NCBI GenBank assembly: GCA_019055375.1
Contig: JAHQIW010001190.1
Span: forward strand, 20,740 to 84,739
Source: Parelaphostrongylus tenuis
Taxonomy: Eukaryota > Nematoda > Chromadorea > Rhabditida > Metastrongylidae
Length of the DNA stretch: 64,000 nucleotides
Direction: 5' to 3'
In this document: piece after piece, positions 32,359 through 43,966 of the stretch
Layout of the letters: every line of letters begins with the position of its first letter
Numbering within the stretch: position 1 is the first letter of the stretch
Translations under genes and position numbers: made by a program
The notes under the pieces: model-generated
What the model was told of the DNA's origin: nothing
The model's database searches: none
Seen by the model: only the letters and a program-made list of their open reading frames with translations

Positions 32359-35300
32359 GTTGAACTTATGAGCGCTTCCTTGTGTCAAACCTTTTGCGCA
32401 TAAATCGTCAGGCGGATTATCAAGGCTGCTGCATTCACGTGGAAGTGTGGTCTATCGCCATTGCATTACGCTTGCGGGACCACACTTAATTCCCCTACTG
32501 AACGATTGGTGCTAATTAGCCCTTGATTTCACTTAGAAAAAAAACGTTGGCTAACTCATCTGTGCAACGTTAGCCAAAACTTTCACTTAGTAATCCTTGC
32601 CTGAGCTTCAAAACAATATAACAACGAAAGTTCTACGCACGAATCTTGTCCAAACGCCGTTGCAACCTAACCATACAGATTCCAAGTCAAAATTATTTAT
32701 TGGACATTCACTGCAACTTTGCATTACAGGTTTCAAGTCAAAATCGTTGCTTGAAATAGTATTGTCTATAACTTCTAGGAAACGATGCCTTCAAAATTTC
32801 ATTTACGAAGTCTCGCCTATATCCACGGTGTTGCTTAGCCGTACGGGTATAGTTGGTATAATTGATAAATTATCAACTGAGCAATGACTTTTTACCTCAA
32901 AGTACAGGTTTTCCTTCAGATCTGCTTGTCTGAATCCACTGCTAGTTTCTCCTCAAAGTCTACCGTGGTAATCTTGAACAGACCATAACAACTTCCGTGT
33001 TAACGGCAAAAAACTATCTTAATCACCACTGCTATTTCGCCATGCATGGCACTTGTTATGCCCTACAGGCTTTACGAAGAAATCGTTGACCAATCCACCA
33101 ATCCTACTCTGTCGGAATGGTTTCACATGGAAATCGGCAAGTGAGCTACCACTCCTTTCAAATGAGTTCTTGAAGTTTCACGTGGAATGCGTTGCTTAGA
33201 CTACAACTGCTATTCAGTTCTGCAGTTTTCATGTAGAAATCGTTACCGAGCTATTACCCTTTTTTCTTACACGTTTCACGTAAAAGCATTTCAAAGGTTT
33301 TACGGAGAACATCTTGCTGTAGCATTGTTGTTAACTGGTCGCACTCCTTTCACGCAAAAACGTTACCTTGAACACCAGTGACACTTAGGTGTATAAGTTT
33401 CCCTTAGAATTCGCTATGCAAGCACCAGAGCAAAGTGAGCTGGAGGTTTCACGTCTAAATCGCTCGATATATTATCACAGCTTTGTAACATATTCTATCT
33501 TGAATCTCTTGCATATTGATACGGCTTTATTCAGAGTTACCCCGAAAAGGGTTGTGTTGCTGAGAAATTTGAACTAAAAAGAATAGCGAGCGCTGTGATA
33601 GATTTTTTGCTGAGATTATGAAAGCTTTCCACTTCGCGCTAAGCATTCAGTAGGATTCGCCGCCTAACCTCTACTGATATCCAGTCGTACAGCTGTCAAG
33701 TGAAAATTGTTCCCTAAATCAACATTGCCAATAAAAAACGAGGTTGATAATTATGTTTTACTTGGCGATGCGCGTAGTTAATCGACCCAAACCATTGGAT
33801 CTAAGGAAAGCGAAGACGTCGAAAACAAAAAGTTAGCCGGGTATAACTTTTTGTTAACTGAAGTCCTACTTTCACCGAATCTCGGCATGATTATAGGCAG
33901 TTATCTTTTTGAACGTTCTTCTTCAAATGAAAACTTGGACGAGATTGGACGAGATCGGTAATTCTTTTTTTCAAATCGGTGACATACTTTCAGATGATCG
34001 GCTTCCACACAACCTAGAAGACGATCAATAACAAATCAACCCAATCACTTGTTTTATTGTTCCTTTATCTGTTAAAAAATCATTAAGCCCAACCTTCGAC
34101 TATCTGTACACTGCTAGACTATTTCCAATGTTGCCGTGCTCTTACGGTATCGGGTTATATCATTGCCCAAGCGATCTGGGCTTCTTAGTACAGCTTCCAC
34201 GTGAGAATTGTTGGTTAGTTTTGAGTAATCGCTCATACTGTACTCTAAGGGTTCCGTAATTTCTGGTCCAATCATTACAGCTGTATTGAGCTGAAGCGCC
34301 GTGTATGTTTCGTGTTTGAGTCACGGTTTTCTAAAAACAGATGGAAAAATGCCCACAGCAATTTTTCTGCAACCTTTCTTACGCTAATGCGTGTGTTTGC
34401 CTACAAGAAATCCCATAAGTCATGCTCGCCAATGGCGAAAAAAACCTCCGTGGGTGATTAGTTATCTTAGGTTTCTTTCCATGACGAAGTTCACCTAGCA
34501 GTCATTGCATTGCGTAGTGCATTAAAAAAGATGTTTATAACTGATACATTTTAACACCGTATCGAACCACTTGTGCTGCATGCGTCTAAGTTTGACTTCA
34601 TAGAAGACTTTTCAAATCTGCCCTTCTGACATTTTAGTTTTCAACCTGAGAGCGGTTTAGTTCGGCTACCCCAGATTCCCACTGAAAATCGACAGAATCA
34701 ACTTAATAGAATGGCAAAGAAATGTCGGATATCCTAGAGTATTAGCATGTGAAAAGTTAAAAATTCTTGTTGATTCAGTGAGACTAAACAAACGCTAAAA
34801 TTGTTGATATTTGCATAGTTGTGAAGACGACCATGCAAAAAAGAGCTTTAACCCACGGTTTCAATTTAAAACACATTCTATACTACATTTCAACAGATTA
34901 CAATTGCTGGCTATCTAATGTTTATCCATAACTGCCACCGTCTTTGGCCTAAGGGTTTAAACAGATCGTACACCTAATTCATTGCCATGCATGTTTACCT
35001 TTACTTGAGTATCGCGATACAAGCGTCACATTGATTAGCTTGCAACATCCTTCGATGAATATCAAAATAGTCTAGCCCTTATCTCAATATCACCGGAAAC
35101 CAGCTTCGAATGTCCTGTGCAATTTTCAATGTTTCCTGCGTTTTGAATTAGAATCTCTCAACACAGATCAGATATTACGCTTGAAAATTATAAGAAAGAC
35201 ACCCTACTACAAGTTCTTTGATATCATAATCTAATCATTAACGCAGGATGAACTAGTTTTTTCTACCATATCGCGTGTTTCTTTTACTGATTAGATATTT

Positions 35301-38300
35301 CGTGTGCGTTGTTCGAGGTAATAGAGAAATGATACCTCGTGTGTGAATTTTTTGGAAGAGTCATTCTGACTGAAAATAATTGCCTAATTGATTATTATCA
35401 TTGTCAAGTAGAGGTATATCACTGAGATAACTCCTCTAAGGACAAGTTCGTGGAAACAAAATGTCCAATTGCCAAAAAATTTCCTACGTTTTAATGAAAA
35501 AACACATCTTTGCAAAAAAGAACATGTTTCAATCGTTGTTGAGCATTTCTGACTAGTTTATCTGCGCATTTATAGTCATTCGATAGCTCGAGATTTGATT
35601 TCAATAGTATAGTTGGTCTAGGAAACAACCTCAGTATGTCCTAAGAAGATTACGTTTTGCTTCTGCTTAGTAGCTTGCTGGTTCAAACTTGAGAAATGCG
35701 AGGTTCTAGAGGAAGCGTTAGCTGTTATTACTATTGGCAGTCTTATTTATGCCTTTTCTATCATATTTTACTACTGACTGACAGTAAAACTTTCTTTAGT
35801 GACGATGAAAAAATCTGTGTTTAATTATGAAACCCTGACACTGTCATTATTGCGCTCTCGATGTATGACGACCGTGTCGCCTGCCGGAGAAATATGAACG
35901 CGGTTTCCGTTCGAGTAGCTCAATATCTAAGTTTGCCTGCTCCACTGCATATTTTGTGCAGGATTCGTAGAAGTTGGGACGACGGCCCCTTTCGCAGTGA
36001 TCGCCGTAATGTGCAATCTCGAAAAGAAAATAATAGAGAAAAAAATATCACGGCCCAATTAATCCAAAGGAGCGATTACTCAATTTGTAAGACGTATAAT
36101 CGTGTATGAGCCTGTGGTATAAATTTCGAGCGCAAGTGTTGATACAGATCATCGCAAAAACGAGCAAGCACTGTGCACCGAAATGTGCGTTGTAGAAGGT
36201 GTGTATTAATATAGATATAAAAAAGACTTCACTGAGGCTATAATCATTAATTTCTCTTTTTCGCTTAATTAGTATAATAGCGAAATGCTCCTGTGATGGG
36301 CACAGAATTTCGGTTTGGTGTTGAAAGCATCAACAATATCGTCCACATAAAGAAAAGTATTTCTACGCTGTTCGGAAGCTTATTGAGAGCAAATTTTTGT
36401 TTGAAGTGATGAACGGCGACTATCGCTTGTGGAATGAATTTTAACAATTGCATTCTACTCTTACAAAATCATAGCTCAATTAGAGCGAGCTAATCAGTTC
36501 AGTGACGCCAATGTTAACCATACTTCCACATGATCAGAAACTTCTCTAACATCACTGTATAACAAGTTGATGGATCAGAATTTCGAATATCATATTCACT
36601 GGCATGTAGTATCCCTCGATCATGGACGTGTAATATCTAATATACTTCCACTTTCTAGGAAGTTGTTATCTACATACCTCGTGTTGGCAAACCGAGGAAA
36701 TAAAAAAAGATTGCTCATACGGTAAATACACCAATAATAGAAGCGAGTCGCCGACAGTGCAGAAGCTAGGACCATAATTTACACATTTCACAACTGTATT
36801 GTCACGCCAGTGACTGCCTCCTTATCTTTTACCTTCTGCGCGGAATTCGTTGTGCAAGTTACCATGCTATTTCGCGCTGCAGTTCTTATGTGGATATCGT
36901 GGACGTAAACGGGAAACCAAAAAGTTTTATAAAGCAAAAATAAAAACCCTATCTGAGTAACGAAAATCGCATGCCGCTTTTTAATTCGCTCCGCGCGCAG
37001 CGATTTATTGCCGTCCCTCACAGATTAAGGTCTAGCGTGAAAATCGTCGAACAAGATTTACAGCTTTCCTGTCCTTGAAGATTCATGTGAAATTTGTTTT
37101 GATTTTCACTGTTATTTCACCATGCCTGTTGCGCTTACTTTGCCCTACAAGGTTCAAGTAAAAATCGTTGCTCAATCCATCAGTTCTACTCTGTCATCTC
37201 TGATCCAAGTAGAATCCGTCAGACGGGAAATCCGACCATTCTTGCTTATAGACGTTCACGTGTAATATGCTGCCTAAACCACAACTATCACGCAGTTTCC
37301 ACAATTTTCACATAGAAATTGTGTGGGTTGTCGCTGTTATCCTGCCTTAAATGTTTCACGTAGAATTCGTTTCCTAAGTGACCAACATAACATACACAAA
37401 AGGTTTGGTAAAGACTTTCTTGATCACACTATCGTTATTAACTGGTCGTACTCATTTCACGTGAAATCTTTGCCCTGACCCCTCCATTCCTATCAAGAAC
37501 TGCATATTTCACTTAGAATTTGTTATCTGAATTGCCAAACAACATTAAGTTGAATTTTACAGGAGGAAATCTTTTTCTGGATTGCCATAGTGAAAACGTT
37601 GTTCGGGTTTCATGTGTAAATGTTATCCACTTTACCTCTGCTACATTGCTCTGCAGATTTCACTTGAAGATCGTCGTACAAACCGCCGGTGCCGCACTAC
37701 TCTGAAGGATCAACGCAGGGTTTTTGCCTAGTGCTTATGTGAATATTTCCCACTAGACTATTGGTGCATTCTCGGCATGTTCAAGGTAAAAATCACTGCT
37801 CCTGAAAGGTAAGTGCGTCCTTTCTGGCAACGACACATGCGAATATCGCTGCCACCATTAACACTTTGCTGTGTACGTCCCACGTCAACTTTGAAAAGCT
37901 GTTTGCTGAGAGGAGGAGCTGTTTGCTGCCTCCTGACAAGATGTGCTGCCGTTATATAACATTGATTTCTTAAGCGGTTTCTTGATTGGAATTTTTCTAG
38001 TATTCTAAAAAATTGCAGCCTTTCTGTTCGTAGAATGCTCGAAATGAGGGGAACCTAGTAATGTTATTTTTTATTCTTTTTCATTTTACCATTCTAGCTG
38101 TGTCAAAATCGATCTTGAATTTCGATGAAATTACACACTACGATAGACACGTTTACCTTAGAAATGGGTAGAAATGGGTTATGTTGGTAAATGACTCGAG
38201 ATAAAGGCGCAATAGCCAGTGCGACTACCGATATTTTTGCTGATGAAACTGTGCTGCATTGCGCTGAAGTTTTCACGTATGGATCGCTGCTAAAGGTCTC

Positions 38301-40879
38301 CTGCTACTCAGCCATACAGGTATCGCGTGAAAATCGTTGAATAAGTAATCAGCCCAGTCGCGAGGATTACAAGTGAAAATTGTTTTCCAAACATTCACTG
38401 CAACTTTGCATGGACAATACGCCGAAATCGTTCCCTAGATAGCTGCTATTTACTAATTTCAGAATAACATTGTCTAAGAAATTCCATATAGAAAGTTTTC
38501 CTAAATCAACGCTGTTAACCACCCGTTTTGGTGCAAAGAGGGAGCAAATGGCCGAATATTCTCTCTCACTTTTGCAGTACAGGTTCCTTGTAAAATTCAT
38601 TGCCTAAGCCACCTCTGCTAGTTACCTTTCAAGATTTAGCGTTAAAATAATCGAGCAAGCTATGAGAGCTTTTCTGCTCTAGCAAATGCACTTGAAACCC
38701 CTGTCTAAATAGTCATTGATATTTTGACATCTCTGTTGCGCTTACTTTGCTTTACATGTTTCACGTTGAAATCGTTGTCCAATCCATCACTTCCACGCTG
38801 ACTTGATGACCCGATGATTTCACGTAGGGGTCGTCAAACAGACTGTCATACCTTTTTTGCTCTCAGAATTTCAAATGATACGCGCTGCCTGAACCACAAT
38901 TACTAGCAGGTCCACCGTTTGCACGTGAAACCTTCAGTGTAACTGATATATGGAAATCGACCTAATTTTAAGAAAATAGTCTCCAAACTAATACTACCTA
39001 GGTCCAGGCTCTGAAGAAGGGCGGTAGCCGAAACGTTAGCTGAATACTACGACTACTTTGCCAACCTCGCATCAGCTAATCAAGATAACTTTCTCAGTCA
39101 ATTAATAATGCCGAAAAAAGTCGAACTTTTGAATTGCTTCAGCGTAATGCTGTTTTGAGGCCTAACCATTGTTACGCAAAAACTCCAGTAAAGCTGCACC
39201 GTGAGATTGAGATTAATCGAGACCACGACTTCCACGTGAATGTGCAGCGCAAAGTAGCAGTGGTAACTTACATCGATAACCATGCAAAAGCTCAACGATA
39301 AGGAAGCAGCCATAGCTTGTTTAACGACAAAAACGAAAATATATTTTATGACAGTAGCGATTGCCCAGTCAATGATTCTCAAGTGATACATGTAAAGTTA
39401 GGTATCACTGACAACCTGGGCGACAATTTCCACATGGAAGCTGCAGAGCGAGAAAGCAGTCGCTGACTAGGCGACGGTATCTACGTGGAAACCTGTAGGG
39501 CTAAGTACCAAAGATGGCTTAGCCCACGATTTTGACGTCATTAGCTCAATGTAGCAGTAGTGGTGTATGTAAGGTCCCACGTGAGCGCTGTATGGCATAA
39601 TAAAAGTTACAGCTTAGTCCACGACTTAGACGAGTTTAATATAGCAGTGGTGGAGGAATAAGCACAGTTCGCTTAAAACCTGTATCGTAAAGTGACAATG
39701 GTTGCATTTGAGACATGCTCACGAGAAAACTTAGGCTCAATTTGGCTTTGGCGATTGAGCCGACTGATTCGCCGTTAGGCGTGTCTACTCAAACAACGAT
39801 TTTTACTTGAAAGCCGAGTAGCAAGGTAGCTGTAGTAGATGGAGTGACGGTTTCGTCGTAAATCTAGCACTGCTAGGTAACAGCATTAATTTAGACTATA
39901 ACTTCTGAGTGGTTTCTTTGGCATATTGTAACTTAATGGATTAGGTAACGAATTCTATATTGAACTTGCTAAGTAACGTTCGAGTGTTATATCAGACAGC
40001 GGAACCAACTTGATACCTGCTGAGAACAGTTGTGGTTATGGATTAGTTGAAGTTCAAAATTTCTGATGGAGTAGGTGAAAGGTTAAAAGTACTGAGAATT
40101 TCTTGTAAAGAAAACTGTGTATTTGACGTTTTATATCATTGTAACGGTGGTTGCATGCATATTTTCTTTGAAGAATGACGACACGAACCAACGAAGGTGT
40201 GAACTCAGCGTTCCATTTCACGAAGCAAGCTCCGAGCTAAATATTGAACTACGGGACTTACGTCACGTATTGACGGAGATAATTTAAAACTCCAATCCAC
40301 ATAGAGCGAGAATAGAGGTTCCTTAGGTCCCCTATATTATGTATAGCAATATCTACAGCTTTTGGAACAACATTGACCTGGAAGTTTCATGTAAGAAATT
40401 TTGCCTAAACCCACGCTGTCACTTAGCTGTACGGGTGCCACAGGGAAGGTCTTTGAAACTTTTTTGGTTAATGTAAAAAGGACAGAAGTTCATGTCATGC
40501 AGTCTAAGGAGCTTCCAAAGTAAACGAGTTAAAAGATGATCCCAATTTTTATATTTTATTCCCATTTCACGCCACTAGTCAGCTTTGTAACTAAATCGAT
40601 CTTGAATCTTATGCTGCATACGGCGTAACGAGGAGTTATCCTATAGATGGACTGCACTGTTGAAAAATTCGAGCTATAAATGCATTGCGAGAGCGGTTAT
40701 AGAACTTTGGTGAGGTTTGAAGGAGAGCTACATTGCGCTAGAAATTTCCCGTACGAATCACTGTCTAACCTCTCCTCAGCCGTACTAATGTCATGTGAGA
40801 ATCGCTGCCTAAATCATCATTGTCAATAATGACTTCTTTTACGATTAAGTTAACAGACAACTTTGAAAAATAAGATTTA

Positions 40880-41000
40880 TAAGTGATGAGTGGTATGCAA
40901 AAACACTCGACATCAAGTAGAATTTGATCCCGTTCTCCAGTCATGTCGCGGGCCCGTGTTATCACTAGAGCTCGATGCCACCACAGCTCTGCTACCACAT
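40880..41000 (-). mobile_element. tRNA-like/TIR element, diverged
   Basis: GATGAGTGGTATGCAAAAAC matches the terminal arm of the 6.1-6.5 kb elements. The minus strand contains a head-like CTCTAGTGATAACACGGGC. The opposite arm is not clear. Confidence 0.55.
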
Positions 41001-42934
41001 ATTCTTCAGTGTATTCCATCCTAGCTGTCATGAACCAAGCTTTAACGGGTATGGTCGAATAAACATTGGATTCAATGTCGATATGTGCTCATGGGACCAA
41101 ATCCGTTGAAAACTGGTCGCTGTCAGCTACGACAGAATTATATCGACAAATTAGTGATAGCAGCGCAGTGACATCGGTGGTCTAGTGGTGGCACGCATTC
41201 CCGGCATGAGTGAGAGTCGTAATAAACTGTCTTCTTAGGTCGAAATTTTGCCTGTTATTCAGTAGTCTGGGATGTCTACTTGTCACACCATACCTCTGCT
41301 AAAAAGCAGTAAGATGAGGAAATCATGCGAATAAACTTTATTTGACAATGGACTGTGGGCAATCGATTTGAACCATTGGCTCTTTGGAGAGCGAAGACGT
41401 CGTAATGTTAGTCGGAACACCTATCAACCTCATATATAAGCTCAGTCATAAAAAGCAGATCATAAATGTTATTGATTAATAATGGCGAGGTTGAGGGAAA
41501 ATTGGTTTTCAAGATATCATTGCCAAATTGCTGAGAGTTTAGCGTAGAAAAGGCCGCCTAAACTACCAAAGCTACATTGCGCAAAGAAAAATAACACAAT
41601 GAACGTTGTGTGAACAAATGGTGTTAGCAGTCGTACACGATGTCTGCGGAAACCGTAATCCATTATCGCTACTCTGCTCCACACGTTTCATGTGGAAATC
41701 GTTTCTCTAGACCATTAGCTACCTATTCCTACACGTATCGCTCAGAAATCGTTGATCAGACTTCCACTGCTGCCATAAGCATACTGAATCACATTCAAGT
41801 CATTGTCTAAGCTATCAGGGCTGCCTACTTGCACAACTTTTAGATGAAAATTGCTGCCTTAGGCATCACTGCTACCTAGCATTATAGCATTCACATCGAA
41901 ATCTTTGGTTGAGCAATTGCACTTGCCGGACCCTATATGTTTCACGTGGTCTAAGCCACCAGAACTGCACTACGTTGAAGTGCAGAGTAGGTTTGGTGGC
42001 TCAGACAGCAATCCACAAAACCTGCCAAAAATGGCCTCATCAAGTTTTATGGCAATCTCTCATACAGTAGTGCGTGTATCTGGTCGCAAGAAAATCTAAA
42101 AGTTCTTGTTATCAATAGCAAAAAAAAAACGCTGTGATCATTCTCACTTCAACCCAAATTTTTCTCCGAGACGAGGTTTCAAAAACGAATATTGCATTGT
42201 AATGCGAATTCTTTAACAAATAATACATCATCATGTTGCGTCGAAGTATCAGTGTTGCGTGTTTCTGAGTTTGACTTCATGAAAGGCGGCTTCTCGAAAC
42301 GTTGCTGTAATAAATTAGTTGCCAACCAGAGAGCGCTCTAGCCCAGCCATCCCAGATTTTCAAGAAATATTGACATGATCAGCTCATCATAATGCATAAA
42401 AAAGTCGGAAATTGTAGAGTACCAATATTTGAAACATTGGAAGACCATCGATAATTTAAGGAAATTCATTGAATACAAGGATTGCCAGAATTTTCAGGGT
42501 AGATTGGAGGGCGGTCATGTGAAAAAAATGATTTACCTATAATGTAGCGCTTGCCAGGAATACATTTCATGCTATAAGTCAAACGCAACTGTGGATTTTT
42601 TCAATGTTCATTCAAAACTTTCACTGTTTATAACCAAGGGGTGCGCACGAACTGTGCTTCTAATTCAATACTTGAGCAGGTTTACTTTGATTTGTCTACC
42701 GCGATGTGAAGGTTGAATTGTATGCTTGTGACGTCTTTTTATAGACAGTAAATCTTCGCTGCGTATCCCTTACTTCCATCGCATCAGAAGACAGCTCTAC
42801 ATAGCTTGTGTTCAGTTATATTAAATCGTGCGTTTAGAATTTTCAGTCCTCCTCCAAATAACTGATTATGTTGACGATTGTGAGAATGACGTCTTTCTGT
42901 AAACTCTGTGACATTAAAGTCTGAGCATTGCATG

Positions 42935-43078
42935 AAACATCGGTAGGCCATTGCGAATCATTGTAAAGTTCATTCAATTACATACATTCTATTACTTCAA
43001 GCGATACTTGATCAAGTCGAATGCAAGACGCATCCTCCATAAATCGACTAGCGCCGAGAACTTTGATCTTTTACAATG
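42935..43078 (+). mobile_element. SINE-A 3' fragment
   Basis: TAGGCCATTGCGAATCATTG, CTTCAAGCGATACTTGATC and AGCGCCGAGAACTTTGATC follow the SINE-A 3' body. The head is absent. Confidence 0.75.
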
Positions 43079-43239
43079 TCATGCTCCGGAAGGAAGCCAA
43101 TTTTTAGAGCAATTTTTTGTGATTCTTTCGAAAACGCTTCGTATAGTTCGTGTTCGTGTAGACTTCAGCGTTGAGTCACACACTCTTAAGGATCTCTGCA
43201 AATGAATAATTCTAGTATTTAATTCGTTTTTTTCGCTTT

Positions 43240-43430
43240 TCTTTTTGAACGCCGTAGAATACTGGTTGAGCGCGCATCCTTCGAATCTCGAGGACACCCT
43301 GGCTGTTGTGTTCCATAGAAGTTTGTCGACTGCCCAAAGATGTAAGGGAGGGGGATGGTCAGCCCGAGCTGCAGCGAGCATCACAGCAACTCGGCTACGT
43401 CGCCCACACTACAATGCACTGTTACGAATC
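43240..43430 (-). mobile_element. SINE-B copy, inverted, downstream of ferritin
   Basis: On the minus strand GGGCGACGTAGCCGAGTTGC, GGTGTCCTCGAGATTCGAAG and CAACCAGTATTCTACGGCGT match SINE-B. It lies about 540 bp beyond the ferritin stop codon. Confidence 0.8.
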
Positions 43431-43966
43431 CAAATTAAGAGATGCTATGGATCTTCTGAACATAAACTGTCACCTTGCTACATTATAGCGCAAACAAAGT
43501 AATTTGCAATGGACATGGTAGTACCCGCCACGGAATGCAAAGCTGACGATTATACGACTATATTATACAAAAAATTTTCTCTATGCATTCATGAAAATGC
43601 TGCAGCTTTTTTTTTACCGGTTTTCGCTCAAGACATCTGCGTTGAGTAACTTACCGAGTGATCACAAAGAACGTAGCAAGAAAAGGATTCTATGCAACAA
43701 AATGAACCGTTCGGCAGAAAAGAGTCGTATAGGAATCACGCAATTCACTGTGCAACATGTTCATCAGATAAGTCGTGTACTAGAATGCGCTTAAGTTAAA
43801 TGTAGATCTTGGATGTAAATCTTCAATTCGAACATTTCATTACAAGTATTGAATAACACAAACTTTTATATACGTCCGTGTAACATATATTGTAAATCAC
43901 CACTACAGGACGAATAGCTTGAATAGTAGACAACTGTTCTGCACGCATCAATGAACACTTCGATAT

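Larger units (their letters stand above)
30890..42750. repeat. Degenerate higher-order satellite array (~50 bp sub-unit, ~2.1-2.5 kb unit)
   Basis: The short-range motif is close to TTTCACGTGGAAATCGTTGC plus about 30 bases (CTAAACCACCACTGCTA-like), with a period near 50 bp. It is clearest at 31,560-33,720 and 37,020-38,960 (+ strand), 39,160-39,860 (- strand) and 41,530-41,960 (+). A larger unit is marked by ATCGATCTTGAATCTTATGC-like words near 31,356, 33,492, 38,104 and 40,596, each followed within about 200 bp by a block centred on TTTTTGCTG..GA, CTGCATTGCGCT and CTCAGCC. The segment 33,720-34,740 also recurs, diverged, at 41,330-42,430. No gene is supported anywhere in the array; open frames across it come from the repeat. 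Confidence 0.75.

Noticed and set aside
31060..33600. Regularly spaced motif considered as a CRISPR array
   Set aside because: The repeats are highly degenerate, spacers are not separable, the period is ~50 bp throughout and the genome is eukaryotic.
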